From Hyphomicrobiaceae bacterium (lineage in GTDB: Bacteria; Pseudomonadota; Alphaproteobacteria; Rhizobiales; Hyphomicrobiaceae), in assembly GCA_008933705.1 (NCBI GenBank), contig WBUN01000053.1, forward strand, positions 1-34,997: a stretch of DNA of 34,997 nucleotides. The letters run 5' to 3'. Within the stretch, counting starts at the first letter, position 1, and each line of letters opens with the position of its first letter. Made by a program: the position numbers and the translations under genes. Positions 7,927 to 18,185 of the stretch are shown here, one piece after another. The notes beneath the pieces are model-generated. The model saw only the letters and a program-made list of their open reading frames with translations, searched no databases and was not told where the DNA came from.

Positions 7927-8649
7927 CTACGCGAACGCGACGCGGATGCGCCGGTTCATCTTGCCCTTCTTCTCGATCTTGGTGACGGCGACGGGGCCGA
8001 TCTCGCCGGTTGCCCGGACGTGCGTGCCGCCGCAGGGCTGTAGGTCGATGGCCCCGTCCGTGCCGATGGCGACGAGGCGGACCCTGCCGGTGCCCATCGG
8101 CGGCTTGACCGCCATGGTCCGCACGAGCCCGGGATTGGCCGCGAGCTCGGCATCGGTGATCCAGCGCTCGCCGACCGGATGATTGGCGCCTATCAGAGCG
8201 TTGAGGTCCGTCGTCAGCTTGTCCCTGTCGACCGCCGAGGCGTCCTCGATATCGAAGTCGAGGCGCCCCTCCTCGGTGCCGACCTGGCCGCCGGTGACCG
8301 GGAATTTGACGAGCGAGCACAGCAGGTGCAGGCAGGTGTGCATGCGCATCAGCCTGAGACGCGCGTCCCAGTCGAGGACCGCCTGCACCGTCTGGCCGGC
8401 CGCCGGCAGCACACTGCCTTCGGCGGGGACATGGACGATGGTCACCTTGTCTGCGTCGTAGACGGTGGTGGCTATCGGGCAGGCGCCGCCCCCAGCGAGC
8501 TGCAGTGCGCCTTGGTCGCCCGGCTGGCCTCCGGCTGCCGCGTAGAACACCGTGCGATCGAGGATGATGCCGCCGCGTTCGTTGAGGCCCAGCACACGTG
8601 CGCTGCAGTCGCGCAGGTAGGCGTCGGTCCTGTAGAGCTGCTCGGTCAT
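7927..8649 (-). CDS. Alanyl-tRNA editing protein (AlaX-type)
   Basis: This 240-residue stand-alone protein is homologous to the editing domain of alanyl-tRNA synthetase. It hydrolyses Ser-tRNA(Ala), and in some members Gly-tRNA(Ala). The zinc ligands are visible as HTCLH (His104 and His108) and CGGTH (Cys206 and His210). The N-terminal TVFYAAAGGQPGDQG segment is the beta-barrel signature of the medium-size AlaX class. It lies between cysK and sseA on the same strand, 3 bases after the cysK stop codon. The link to serine/cysteine metabolism is positional: serine is both the mis-charged amino acid and the cysteine precursor. Confidence 0.92.
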   Translation of the reverse strand: MTEQLYRTDAYLRDCSARVLGLNERGGIILDRTVFYAAAGGQPGDQGALQLAGGGACPIATTVYDADKVTIVHVPAEGSVLPAAGQTVQAVLDWDARLRLMRMHTCLHLLCSLVKFPVTGGQVGTEEGRLDFDIEDASAVDRDKLTTDLNALIGANHPVGERWITDAELAANPGLVRTMAVKPPMGTGRVRLVAIGTDGAIDLQPCGGTHVRATGEIGPVAVTKIEKKGKMNRRIRVAFA

Positions 8650-8652
8650 TCC

Positions 8653-9702
8653 TCAGGCCTTGTCGGGATCGACGAAAGCGGACGGGACCGGAGGGCGCTT
8701 CTCAGCCAGCCAGCCCGGCACGGGGAGGTTCTTCGACCGCAGGAATGTCGGGTCGAACAGCTTGGACTGGTAGCGCGTGCCGTAGTCGCACAACAGGGTC
8801 ACGATGGTGTGGCCTGGGCCGAGCTCCTTGGCGAGGCGGATGGCGCCGGCGACATTGACGCCGGTAGAGCCGCCCATGCACAGGCCCTCCTCCTGCAGCA
8901 GCTGGAATACGATCGGGACAGATTCCTCATCGGGGATGAGATAGGCGCGATCGACCACGATGCCCTCGAGGTTCTTCGTGACGCGGCCCTGGCCGATGCC
9001 CTCCGTGATGGAGGAGCCTTCCGCCTTGAGCACGCCCGAGGTGTAGTAGCTGTAGAGGGCCGCGCCGGGGACATCGGCGAGGGCAATCTGGACGCCCTTG
9101 CGCTTGGCCTTGAGGCCGAGCGACACGCCGCCGAGCGTGCCGCCCGAGCCGACGGCAGAGACAAAGCCGTCGACCTTGCCGTCCGTATCCTTCCAGATCT
9201 CCTCGGCCGTGGTCTCGAGGTGCCCCTGGCGGTTGGCGACGTTGTCGAACTGGTTGGCCCAGACGGCACCGTTGGGCTCCGTCTTGGCCAGGGCCGCGGC
9301 AAGCCGCTCGGAGTACTTCACATAGTTGTTGGGGTTCTTGTAGGGAACGGCTGGCACCTCCACGAGATCGGCGCCGAGCAGGCGAAGGGCGTCCTTCTTC
9401 TCCTGGGACTGGGTCTCGGGGATGACGATGACGGTGCGGAAGCCCAGGGCGTTGCCGATGACCGTGAGGCCGATGCCGGTATTGCCGGCGGTGCCTTCAA
9501 CGACCGTGCCGCCGGGTCTCAGCGTGCCGCGCTTGATGGCATCCTGAATGATGTACAACGCGGCCCGGTCCTTGACGGACTGTCCCGGGTTCATGAACTC
9601 GGCCTTGCCGAGGATGGTGCAGCCGGTTTCCTCGGATGCGCGCCGCAACTTGATGAGTGGAGTGCGGCCGACCGCAGCTGCCACGCCGTTTGAGAACTGC
9701 AC
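8653..9702 (-). CDS. cysK: Cysteine synthase A (O-acetylserine sulfhydrylase)
   Basis: This is a 349-residue PLP enzyme of the beta family that makes cysteine from O-acetylserine and sulfide. The PLP Schiff-base lysine is Lys44 in NPGQSVKDRAA. The substrate loop EGTAGNTGIGL is at about residues 69-79, and the phosphate-binding loop is GSGGTLGG. The protein is about 30 residues longer than the E. coli enzyme; the extra C-terminal segment (LFDPTFLRSKNLPVPGWLAE) is normal for the alphaproteobacterial long form. The start is GTG at 9702 with GGAGG 9 bases upstream. It is the first gene of the cysK-alaX-sseA operon. Cystathionine beta-synthase is a less likely alternative. Confidence 0.92.
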   Translation of the reverse strand: MQFSNGVAAAVGRTPLIKLRRASEETGCTILGKAEFMNPGQSVKDRAALYIIQDAIKRGTLRPGGTVVEGTAGNTGIGLTVIGNALGFRTVIVIPETQSQEKKDALRLLGADLVEVPAVPYKNPNNYVKYSERLAAALAKTEPNGAVWANQFDNVANRQGHLETTAEEIWKDTDGKVDGFVSAVGSGGTLGGVSLGLKAKRKGVQIALADVPGAALYSYYTSGVLKAEGSSITEGIGQGRVTKNLEGIVVDRAYLIPDEESVPIVFQLLQEEGLCMGGSTGVNVAGAIRLAKELGPGHTIVTLLCDYGTRYQSKLFDPTFLRSKNLPVPGWLAEKRPPVPSAFVDPDKA

Positions 9703-9979
9703 GCCTTGGACCTCCCTGCGGTCGCGCTGGCCTAGCGAATTCGCGTCACCCTAATAACGGGGGTTCTGCGCCGCAAGTCGCGGACGGGATGGAAGTCCTG
9801 TGCGGCGCGCAGGGGTGGCGGCTGCAGCCGAGGGCTCCTTTGCTTGCAATCCCCCGGCATCCTGCTACAAGCCCGGCGCTTGCAGGTGCCTCCTTGCGGC
9901 CCCGTTTCCCGTCATTACGTGCTATCTACGGGCTGGAGCGCGATCCCGCGAAGGCTGCTGCAACACATGAAGGCGCTGC

Positions 9980-10064
9980 GCGGGCGTGGCGGAACTGGTA
10001 GACGCACTGGATTTAGGTTCCAGCGGCGCAAGCCGTGGGGGTTCAAGTCCCTCCGCCCGCACCA
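9980..10064 (+). tRNA. tRNA-Leu (anticodon UAG)
   Basis: The acceptor stem is GCGGGCG paired with CGCCCGC. The anticodon stem CTGGA/TCCAG encloses TTTAGGT, giving anticodon TAG. A long variable arm (class II, as expected for Leu) and the T-loop GTTCAAG are visible, and CCA is encoded at 10062-10064. The gene lies 84 bases before tig on the same strand. No convincing promoter was found in the 277 bases between it and the divergent cysK start. Confidence 0.97.
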
Positions 10065-10147
10065 CCGAGGCGCTTGTGCAGGGACGGAAGAGTTTGGCGA
10101 GCCGGTGAAGGCGGATTGGCGCCCTTGCGGCTGATGAGGCAGGTTCG

Positions 10148-11641
10148 ATGCAGGTTACCGAAACGGTTGCGACCGGTCTGAAGCGTGAGCTCAAGATCGT
10201 CGTGGAGCAGGGCGAGCTCGGTCAGCGCTTCGCCAACAGGCTCGACGAGGTGAAGGATCAGGTCCATCTCAAGGGCTTCCGCAAGGGCAAGGTTCCCGTT
10301 GCCCACATCAAGAAGCTCTATGGGCGCTCGGTGATGGCCGAGGTGCTGCAGCAGGCCGTCGAGGAGACCAGCCGCAAGGCCATTTCGGACCGCAACGAGC
10401 GGCCGGCGCACCAGCCCAACATCAATCTGTCGGAGGACAAGGACGAGATCGAGCGCGTGCTGTCGGGACAGAGCGATCTCGCCTTCACGATGTCGTTCGA
10501 GGTCTTGCCCGAGATCAAGATCGCGGACCTTGCGACCCTCGAGCTCGAGCGCGAGATCGCCGATGTGACCGACGAGGCGGTCGACAAGGCCGTTGCCGAA
10601 CTCATCGAGCGCTCCGTGCGCTACGAGGTCGAGCCTGAGCGCGCCGGCGGCGATGGGGATAGGCTCACGATCGATTTCGTAGGACGCATCGACGGAGTGG
10701 AGTTCGAGGGCGGCAAGGGCGAGGACGTGCAGCTCGTCATCGGCCAGTCGAACTTCATCCCAGGCTTCGTCGAAGGCATGGTCGGGGCAAAGGCTGGCGA
10801 GGAGCGCGCCGTCAGCACCAAGTTTCCGGGGGACTACCCTGAGAAGACGCTTGCCGGCAAGGACGCCGTATTCACGGTCAAGATCAAGGAAGTGGCAAAG
10901 CCGATCAAGCCTGAGGCCAACGACGAGTTCGCCAAGACGCTCGGGGCGGAGTCGCTCGACAAGCTGAAAGAGCTGGTCCGCGCACGTATCGCCGGCGAGT
11001 ATGCGTCCGTCTCACGCCTGAAGGTCAAGCGCCAGATCCTGGATGCGCTCGACAAGGCGCATGACTTTACCCTGCCGGAGTCGCTGGTGAAGAGCGAGTT
11101 CGACAGCATCTGGCAGCAGCTCACGCAGAACCTGGAAGCCTCGGGCAAGACATTCGCGGACGAGGGAAAATCGGAGGATGAGCTCAAGGCCGAGTATCGC
11201 AAGATCGCCGAGCGGCGTGTAAGGCTTGGGCTTGTCATCGGCGAAATCGGCGACAAGGCCAAGATCCAGGTCGGCCAGGATGAGCTTCGTCGCGCCCTGA
11301 TCGAGCAAGCGCGGCGCTATCCCGGCCAGGAGCGGTTCGTCTACGAATATTACGAGAAGAACCCTTCCGCGCTGGTCGAGCTGCGTGCGCCGATCTTCGA
11401 GGATAAGGTCGTCGACCATGTCATTGAGCAGGCCAAGCCGGTCGAGAAGAAGGTGAGCGCAGAGGAGCTGCTGAAGCCGGTTGAAGGCGAGGACGACCTA
11501 CACGCTCACGCTCACCATCATGGCCATGACCACCATCATGATCATCATCACGATCATGACCATGACCATCATCACCACGACCATGACCATGCCCACGACC
11601 ATGGGCACCATCATCATGATCACAGCCATGAAAAGCGGTGA
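10148..11641 (+). CDS. tig: Trigger factor with a histidine-rich C-terminal tail
   Basis: This is the ribosome-bound chaperone and peptidyl-prolyl isomerase that first meets nascent chains. The ribosome-docking signature GFRKGKVP lies at about residues 40-47. The FKBP-type isomerase domain follows (about 150-245, with RAGGDGDRLTIDFVGRIDG), then the C-terminal chaperone arms. The protein is 497 residues, against about 430 for the E. coli protein. The excess is largely a tail: residues 452-494 contain 28 His and 9 Asp among 43 residues, and the end is EKR. Such a tail should bind nickel, zinc or copper, like the His-rich tail of the isomerase SlyD. The gene heads the tig-clpP-clpX-lon block. 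Confidence 0.97.
   Translation: MQVTETVATGLKRELKIVVEQGELGQRFANRLDEVKDQVHLKGFRKGKVPVAHIKKLYGRSVMAEVLQQAVEETSRKAISDRNERPAHQPNINLSEDKDEIERVLSGQSDLAFTMSFEVLPEIKIADLATLELEREIADVTDEAVDKAVAELIERSVRYEVEPERAGGDGDRLTIDFVGRIDGVEFEGGKGEDVQLVIGQSNFIPGFVEGMVGAKAGEERAVSTKFPGDYPEKTLAGKDAVFTVKIKEVAKPIKPEANDEFAKTLGAESLDKLKELVRARIAGEYASVSRLKVKRQILDALDKAHDFTLPESLVKSEFDSIWQQLTQNLEASGKTFADEGKSEDELKAEYRKIAERRVRLGLVIGEIGDKAKIQVGQDELRRALIEQARRYPGQERFVYEYYEKNPSALVELRAPIFEDKVVDHVIEQAKPVEKKVSAEELLKPVEGEDDLHAHAHHHGHDHHHDHHHDHDHDHHHHDHDHAHDHGHHHHDHSHEKR
11501..11629 (+). repeat. Low-complexity CAT/CAC/GAC tract encoding the His/Asp tail of trigger factor
   Basis: This stretch consists of repeated histidine codons (CAT and CAC mixed) and aspartate codons (GAT, GAC). 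The mix of synonymous codons argues for selection on the protein rather than recent simple slippage. Irregular H-H-H-D and H-D units are seen, with no exact period. The frame is intact to the stop codon. Confidence 0.8.
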
Positions 11642-11646
11642 TCATG

Positions 11647-11675
11647 CTTGAAGTCGGAAGCGCGCCACCCCACAC
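11647..11675 (+). promoter_or_regulatory. Candidate sigma-32 heat-shock promoter of clpP
   Basis: CTTGAAG (11647-11653), exactly 14 bases, then CCCCACAC (11668-11675). The RpoH consensus is CTTGAAA, 13-15 bases, CCCCATnT. The -35 matches 6 of 7 and the -10 begins CCCCA. It lies in the tig-clpP gap, 45 bases before the clpP start. clpP is a known RpoH target in proteobacteria. Confidence 0.65.
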
Positions 11676-11720
11676 TCCATCAGTGGCGCGGCAGCACAGC
11701 AGCGATTGACAGGGGACCCC

Positions 11721-12368
11721 ATGTCCGATCCGGTTTCGACCCTCACGAACACCTTCTGGCCCATGGTCGTCGAACAGACGAACCGTGGCGAGCGCGGGTA
11801 TGACCTGCCCTCGCGACTGCTGAAGGAGCGCATCATCTTCGTGACCGGGCCGGTCGAGGACCACATGGCAGCCTCGATCTGCATGCAGCTGCTGTACTGT
11901 GAATCCGAGAACCCGAAGAAAGAGATCTCGATGTACATCAACTCGCCGGGCGGGGTGGTGACGGCGGGCATGGCGATCTACGACACCATGCAGTTCATCC
12001 GTCCGCCGATCGCCACGCTGTGCATCGGGCAGGCCGCCTCGATGGGGTCGCTGCTGCTGTGCGCCGGCACGGCAGGCATGCGCTACGCGCTGCCCAACGC
12101 CCGCATCATGGTGCATCAGCCGTCCGGCGGGTTTTCGGGCCAGGCCAGCGATATCGAGCGGCACGCCGAGGACATCATCAAGATGAAGCGGCGGCTCAAC
12201 GAAGTATACGTCAAGCACACCAAGAAGTCCTACGAGGTCATTGAAAAGACGCTGGACCGCGATTACTTCATGACCGCCGAGCAGGCCAGGGAGTTCGGGC
12301 TGATCGACAAGGTGATCGAGAGCCGGGACGAGGTGGAAGCGCAAGTCTCGGCCGGCAAGGTGTCCTGA
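11721..12368 (+). CDS. clpP: ATP-dependent Clp protease proteolytic subunit
   Basis: This is a 215-residue serine peptidase that forms the tetradecameric ClpP barrel fed by ClpX or ClpA. The catalytic triad is Ser107 (QAASMGS), His132 (MVHQP) and Asp181 (LDRDYF). The start is the ATG at 11721 with AGGGGA upstream; an upstream in-frame TTG at 11706 has no support. A heat-shock-type promoter lies in the gap behind tig. The spacing to clpX (335 bases) is long enough for clpX to have its own promoter. Confidence 0.97.
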   Translation: MSDPVSTLTNTFWPMVVEQTNRGERGYDLPSRLLKERIIFVTGPVEDHMAASICMQLLYCESENPKKEISMYINSPGGVVTAGMAIYDTMQFIRPPIATLCIGQAASMGSLLLCAGTAGMRYALPNARIMVHQPSGGFSGQASDIERHAEDIIKMKRRLNEVYVKHTKKSYEVIEKTLDRDYFMTAEQAREFGLIDKVIESRDEVEAQVSAGKVS

Positions 12369-12703
12369 AACCGGGCCAATGGCGACGCCCCGGCCATGGT
12401 TGCAGGAGGGCGCGGAGACGAACGCCCTCAATCAGCGCATAGCTTGGGTTCCGGCACGCATCTTGCGGTGACCAAGGGGTGCCGGGCTGCGAGGCGGGGC
12501 ACGATGCCCGGAGGTTACCAAATGGGGACTCTGTGACAGAGTTGTTAATCCAATCTTGATCTGGGCTACCGTAGCATGCTCAGATTGGGTGGGATTCCCA
12601 TAAGGCCCCGCGGCATGTGCCGCATGCGCTGAGCGTGACAGGGCTGGAAGGTCGGCTCTGTACGAAGGGAATTGATCGCCCGAGAGGCGTTTGAGAGAAC
12701 CGG
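12369..12703 (+). other. clpP-clpX intergenic region
   Basis: No gene is seen in these 335 bases. They hold a 7-bp hairpin (GAGGGCG 12406-12412 with CGCCCTC 12423-12429) without a T-run, which is a weak terminator at best. They also hold a perfect 6-bp-arm palindrome, ACTCTG-TGA-CAGAGT (12528-12542), immediately before an AT-richer stretch (TTGTTAATCCAATCTTGATC). A clpX promoter probably lies in this stretch, but no hexamer pair is convincing. The ribosome site before clpX is weak. Confidence 0.5.
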
Positions 12704-13954
12704 ATGGCCCAGGAAAAGAACACGCTTTACTGCTCGTTCTGCGGCAAGAGCCAGCATGAGGTCCGCAAGCTGATTGCGGGTCCGACGGTGTTCATCTGCG
12801 ATGAATGCGTCGAGCTGTGCATGGACATCATCCGCGAGGAGAACAAGAACACTCTCGTCAAATCCCGGGACGGCGTGCCGAGCCCCGCCGAGATCTGCAC
12901 CGTTCTGGATTCCTACGTCATCGGCCAAGACCACGCCAAGCGCGTCCTGTCGGTAGCGGTGCACAATCACTACAAGCGGCTGAACCACGCGGCCAAGAAC
13001 AACGACGTGGAGCTTGCCAAATCGAACATCCTGCTGGTCGGCCCGACGGGGTGCGGCAAGACGCTGCTGGCGCAGACGCTGGCGCGTATTCTCGACGTGC
13101 CCTTCACGATGGCGGACGCAACCACGCTCACCGAAGCAGGCTACGTCGGCGAGGACGTCGAGAATATCATCCTGAAATTGCTGCAGAACGCCGACTACAA
13201 CGTGGAGCGCGCGCAGCGCGGCATCGTCTACATCGACGAGATCGACAAGATCAGCCGCAAGTCCGACAACCCGTCGATCACCCGCGACGTATCGGGCGAA
13301 GGCGTGCAGCAGGCCCTGCTGAAGATCATGGAAGGCACCGTCGCTTCCGTGCCGCCCCAGGGCGGCCGCAAGCACCCGCAGCAGGAGTTCCTGCAGGTCG
13401 ATACGTCCAACATCCTCTTCATCTGCGGCGGCGCGTTCGCGGGGCTGGAGAAGATCATCTCGCGGCGCGGCCGCGGCTCATCGATCGGCTTTGGTGCCAA
13501 GGTCACAGGTCCCGACGAGCGGCGCACGGGCGACATCCTCAAGGGTGTCGAGCCCGAGGACCTGCTGAAGTTCGGCCTCATCCCGGAGTTCATCGGCCGC
13601 CTGCCGGTGATCGCTACGCTCGAGGATCTCGACGAGGCGGCGCTGATGCAGATCCTGACCATTCCGAAGAACGCGCTGGTCAAGCAATACCAGCGGCTGT
13701 TCGAGATGGAGGACGTCAGGCTCACCATCACGCAGGATGCGCTCAAGGCCATCGCCCGCAAGGCGATCGAGCGCAAGACCGGGGCGCGCGGCCTGCGCTC
13801 GATCATGGAGGCGATCCTGCTCGACACCATGTTCGAGCTGCCGGCCCTCAAGGGGGTCGAGGAGGTGGTCATCGGGCCGGAGGTGGTGGAAGGCGGCGCG
13901 CGGCCGCTGCGCATCTATTCCGACCGGGCGGGCGAAAAAGGCTCCAGCGCTTAA
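12704..13954 (+). CDS. clpX: ATP-dependent Clp protease ATP-binding subunit ClpX
   Basis: This is a 416-residue hexameric AAA+ unfoldase that delivers substrates to ClpP. The N-terminal zinc-binding domain has Cys10, Cys13, Cys32 and Cys35. Walker A is GPTGCGKT (about residue 112), Walker B is [10 protein letters not shown] (about residue 175), and the C-terminal sensor-2 region holds [13 protein letters not shown]. Cys replaces the more usual Ser in Walker A, a common variant. In alphaproteobacteria ClpXP also degrades cell-cycle regulators such as CtrA. The gene follows clpP on the same strand and precedes lon. Confidence 0.98.
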   Translation: MAQEKNTLYCSFCGKSQHEVRKLIAGPTVFICDECVELCMDIIREENKNTLVKSRDGVPSPAEICTVLDSYVIGQDHAKRVLSVAVHNHYKRLNHAAKNNDVELAKSNILLVGPTGCGKTLLAQTLARILDVPFTMADATTLTEAGYVGEDVENIILKLLQNADYNVERAQRGIVYIDEIDKISRKSDNPSITRDVSGEGVQQALLKIMEGTVASVPPQGGRKHPQQEFLQVDTSNILFICGGAFAGLEKIISRRGRGSSIGFGAKVTGPDERRTGDILKGVEPEDLLKFGLIPEFIGRLPVIATLEDLDEAALMQILTIPKNALVKQYQRLFEMEDVRLTITQDALKAIARKAIERKTGARGLRSIMEAILLDTMFELPALKGVEEVVIGPEVVEGGARPLRIYSDRAGEKGSSA

Positions 13955-14281
13955 CTGCTGCACAAGATTAAGCCCCGACACCTGCGGAATCGCGGGCACA
14001 CTGTGTTAGCTTCACCGCTCGGCCGGGGCGATAGTTGGGCGTGCCGCCACTTGATCGATGGTCGCGGGGTGACCATCTTTTGGTTGGAAGCATGTCGACT
14101 GCAGGCCCGAGCACGGAGAAATGCCTGTCGAGGCGGTGCGGAGGTTCATCCGGCCGGCGTTTTTTTGGGATGCCGGCCAGGGTGTTGCGGAGAAATGACG
14201 CAGTTGTGGCGGATTGTGCCGTGCCACTTGGCCAAATCGGGGTACTAACGTAACCCTGGAGACGGGCGAAAGAGAGAGACC
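13955..14281 (+). other. clpX-lon intergenic region and lon leader
   Basis: No gene is supported in these 327 bases. They hold the candidate heat-shock promoter described separately and, downstream of it, an inverted repeat GGCCGGC (14152-14158) with GCCGGCC (14172-14178) whose loop contains seven T residues. If transcription starts near 14085, the lon mRNA has a leader of nearly 200 bases containing this hairpin. The ribosome site AGAGAGAG lies just before the lon start. Confidence 0.5.
14050..14078 (+). promoter_or_regulatory. Candidate sigma-32 heat-shock promoter of lon
   Basis: CTTGATC (14050-14056), exactly 14 bases, then GACCATCT (14071-14078). Against CTTGAAA-N14-CCCCATnT the -35 keeps CTTGA and the -10 keeps CCATnT. 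It lies about 200 bases upstream of the lon start and has the same spacing as the clpP candidate. lon is a classic RpoH target. Confidence 0.5.
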
Positions 14282-16699
<2,418 letters not shown>

Positions 16700-16725
16700 G
16701 CGGGCCGTCAGGAAGGCATTGGAGA

Positions 16726-16750
16726 GCGGGGCCGTGAACGGCCCCGCTTT
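16726..16750 (+). terminator. Intrinsic terminator of lon
   Basis: GCGGGGCCGT (16726-16735) pairs perfectly with ACGGCCCCGC (16738-16747); the inner pairs probably open to make a loop. TTTT follows. It lies 27 bases after the lon stop codon. Confidence 0.85.
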
Positions 16751-16829
16751 TGCATGTTCGGCATGCAACTCGAGCGTGCCGACCCCTCGGATTCCCTAGC
16801 AAAACCGGGAGATTCCGGGCATTTTCCCC

Positions 16830-16858
16830 TTGACGGCCCCCTGCTTTGGGCGTTGTTT
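16830..16858 (+). promoter_or_regulatory. Candidate sigma-70 promoter of hupB
   Basis: TTGACG (16830-16835), a 17-base spacer and TTGTTT (16853-16858). It lies after the lon terminator and about 100 bases before the hupB start. The -35 matches 5 of 6. The position and the high expression expected for HU make it plausible. Confidence 0.5.
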
Positions 16859-16956
16859 CGCGCTCGCTGCTGCCGTTGCAGCGGCTCAATCGGGCCGGGC
16901 GAGCAAGATTTCCCCGCTGAGGCCACACGCCTTTCCAAGTCACGAGGACGGAAGAG

Positions 16957-17229
16957 ATGAGCAAAAAAGATTTGATCGATGCCGTGGCCAACGCGGCCGA
17001 GCTCACCAAGGAGAAGGCCAGCGTTGCCGTCGATGCGATGATCAATCACATCGAGGGCGCGATGAAGAAAGGCGAGGAGGTCCGTATCCCTGGCTTCGGC
17101 ACCTTCAAGGTGGCCAAACGGGCGGCGCGCAAGGCCCGCAACCCGCAGACCGGCGTCGAGATGATGCTGAAGGCGTCGCGGGTTCCAAAGTTCCAGGCGT
17201 CCAAGAACCTCAAGGACGTCTTGAACTAG
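16957..17229 (+). CDS. hupB: DNA-binding protein HU
   Basis: This is a 90-residue histone-like nucleoid protein of normal HU length. The dimerisation helices (residues 1-40) are followed by the DNA-binding arm with the family signature GFGTFKVAKRAARKARNPQT. The arm tip NPQTG contains the intercalating proline. HU bends and compacts DNA throughout the nucleoid. GAGGACGGAAGAG lies upstream of the ATG. The lon-hupB order is conserved in proteobacteria. The gene has its own promoter and a terminator on the far side. IHF is excluded by the arm sequence and the neighbourhood. Confidence 0.96.
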   Translation: MSKKDLIDAVANAAELTKEKASVAVDAMINHIEGAMKKGEEVRIPGFGTFKVAKRAARKARNPQTGVEMMLKASRVPKFQASKNLKDVLN

Positions 17230-17254
17230 GCTCTCCGCTTCTTTGCCCATTGCC

Positions 17255-17295
17255 GGGCGCGCCCGCGTGGATGCGAGTGTGCGCCCTCTTTTTTT
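17255..17295 (+). terminator. Intrinsic terminator of hupB
   Basis: GGGCGC (17255-17260) pairs with GCGCCC (17281-17286), extendable by two pairs inward. A TC then seven T follow (17287-17295). It starts 26 bases after the hupB stop codon. Confidence 0.8.
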
Positions 17296-17371
17296 GGGGG
17301 GCTGCTGGTTGTTTTGCGGGGGAGGCGGCGGCACTGGACGGCGGCCTGTCGTGAGCAGCGTCGATACGCCA

Positions 17372-17400
17372 TTGCCTGGAGCCGGAGGCGATGGTTAGAG
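17372..17400 (+). promoter_or_regulatory. Weak candidate promoter of tRNA-Val
   Basis: TTGCCT (17372-17377), a 17-base spacer and TTAGAG (17395-17400). It would place the start of transcription a few bases before the mature tRNA. The hexamers match the consensus only in part. Confidence 0.3.
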
Positions 17401-17410
17401 AGTTTCCCGG

Positions 17411-17485
<75 letters not shown>

Positions 17486-17508
17486 AGTTACCTCGGAGTG
17501 TCAGCCGT

Positions 17509-18042
17509 CTAGAATAAGAAGGGATAACGCGACGCAACAACCGCGGTAACAACGCCCAGCGAGAACAAGGCTGCGGCATACGTCCAAGACCAGTCACGCT
17601 TGGGCTTCACTGCCTTCTCAATATCCTCAATTCTAAGGCGGAGGCGCTCGTAGTCTTCTTCGCAAGAGGTGCTTCGGCTTAACGCGATATCGTGACGCTT
17701 GGAGCACCGCTCCTCTGCGGAGCGAGCATGAGCTTCCAGCGAACGGCTCGACACCCAGGAGGGGGCGTTGAATTCGAGATTGGCCAGTCTGGTAGCGATT
17801 TCCGAATAGCCTCTTTGGAACTCCTGGCGAAGATTATCGATCAGCGGGTGCGTTTGCAGGAGTGCCTGGTGAAGAGAGCCAATTTCTTGCCTGGTCTCGA
17901 CTTGTGCCTCCCTCACCGCAGATTCTACTGCGGTAGTTCTCGTATCGAGACGGTCCAGCTTGACGGCTGTTTCGGCGACGAAACTGTTTGCGGCCGCCAG
18001 CAGCGTGGCCGGATTGGTGCTATTTTCGGTCCCTTGTACCAT
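17509..18042 (-). CDS. Hypothetical tail-anchored coiled-coil protein between two tRNA genes
   Basis: This 177-residue protein belongs to no family I recognise. A mostly helical, charged region (about residues 20-145) has heptad-like stretches such as AVKLDRLDTRTTAVESAVRE and YERLRLRIEDIEKAVK. It ends in a single hydrophobic segment (about 153-171, TYAAALFSLGVVTAVVASRY) with only six residues after it, so it should be tail-anchored with the coiled coil in the cytoplasm. ATG 18042 is chosen because GGAG lies 7 bases upstream. The gene is on the minus strand between plus-strand tRNA-Val and tRNA-Asp, and its base and codon use look visibly less GC-rich than its neighbours. That suggests an acquired gene, although no integrase or att duplication is seen. 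Confidence 0.65.
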   Translation of the reverse strand: MVQGTENSTNPATLLAAANSFVAETAVKLDRLDTRTTAVESAVREAQVETRQEIGSLHQALLQTHPLIDNLRQEFQRGYSEIATRLANLEFNAPSWVSSRSLEAHARSAEERCSKRHDIALSRSTSCEEDYERLRLRIEDIEKAVKPKRDWSWTYAAALFSLGVVTAVVASRYPFLF

Positions 18043-18113
18043 CAATGCACTCCAACGCGTTCAGCTGAACTATGCAATTGTAACAGGATCGTTCCGTATT
18101 GGCCCGCCTCTAC

Positions 18114-18142
18114 TTGACTAAGGTCCTATCAACCCGTATGCC
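18114..18142 (+). promoter_or_regulatory. Candidate promoter of tRNA-Asp
   Basis: TTGACT (18114-18119), a 17-base spacer and TATGCC (18137-18142). The -35 is near-perfect. Transcription would start near 18149, so the hairpin at 18158-18185 would fall inside the pre-tRNA leader. Confidence 0.4.
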
Positions 18143-18157
18143 CACCTGCATCGTGAC

Positions 18158-18185
18158 AGCGCGCATCGGTGCGGCGCGCTTTTTT
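18158..18185 (+). terminator. Terminator-like hairpin just before tRNA-Asp
   Basis: AGCGCGC (18158-18164) pairs with GCGCGCT (18174-18180) around a 9-base loop and runs into six T (18180-18185). By shape this is an intrinsic terminator for plus-strand transcripts, ending 5 bases before tRNA-Asp. It may shield the tRNA from read-through, or act in its leader if the candidate promoter upstream is real. Confidence 0.6.

Noticed and set aside
12555-12604. Sigma-32 promoter for clpX starting at CTTGATC
   Set aside because: A -35-like CTTGAT is present, but no CCCCAT-like -10 lies at 13-15 bases; the nearest CCCATA is about 36 bases away.
14003-14253. Short plus-strand frames between clpX and lon
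   Set aside because: They overlap each other in different frames and coincide with the candidate lon promoter and leader hairpin; no ribosome site fits.
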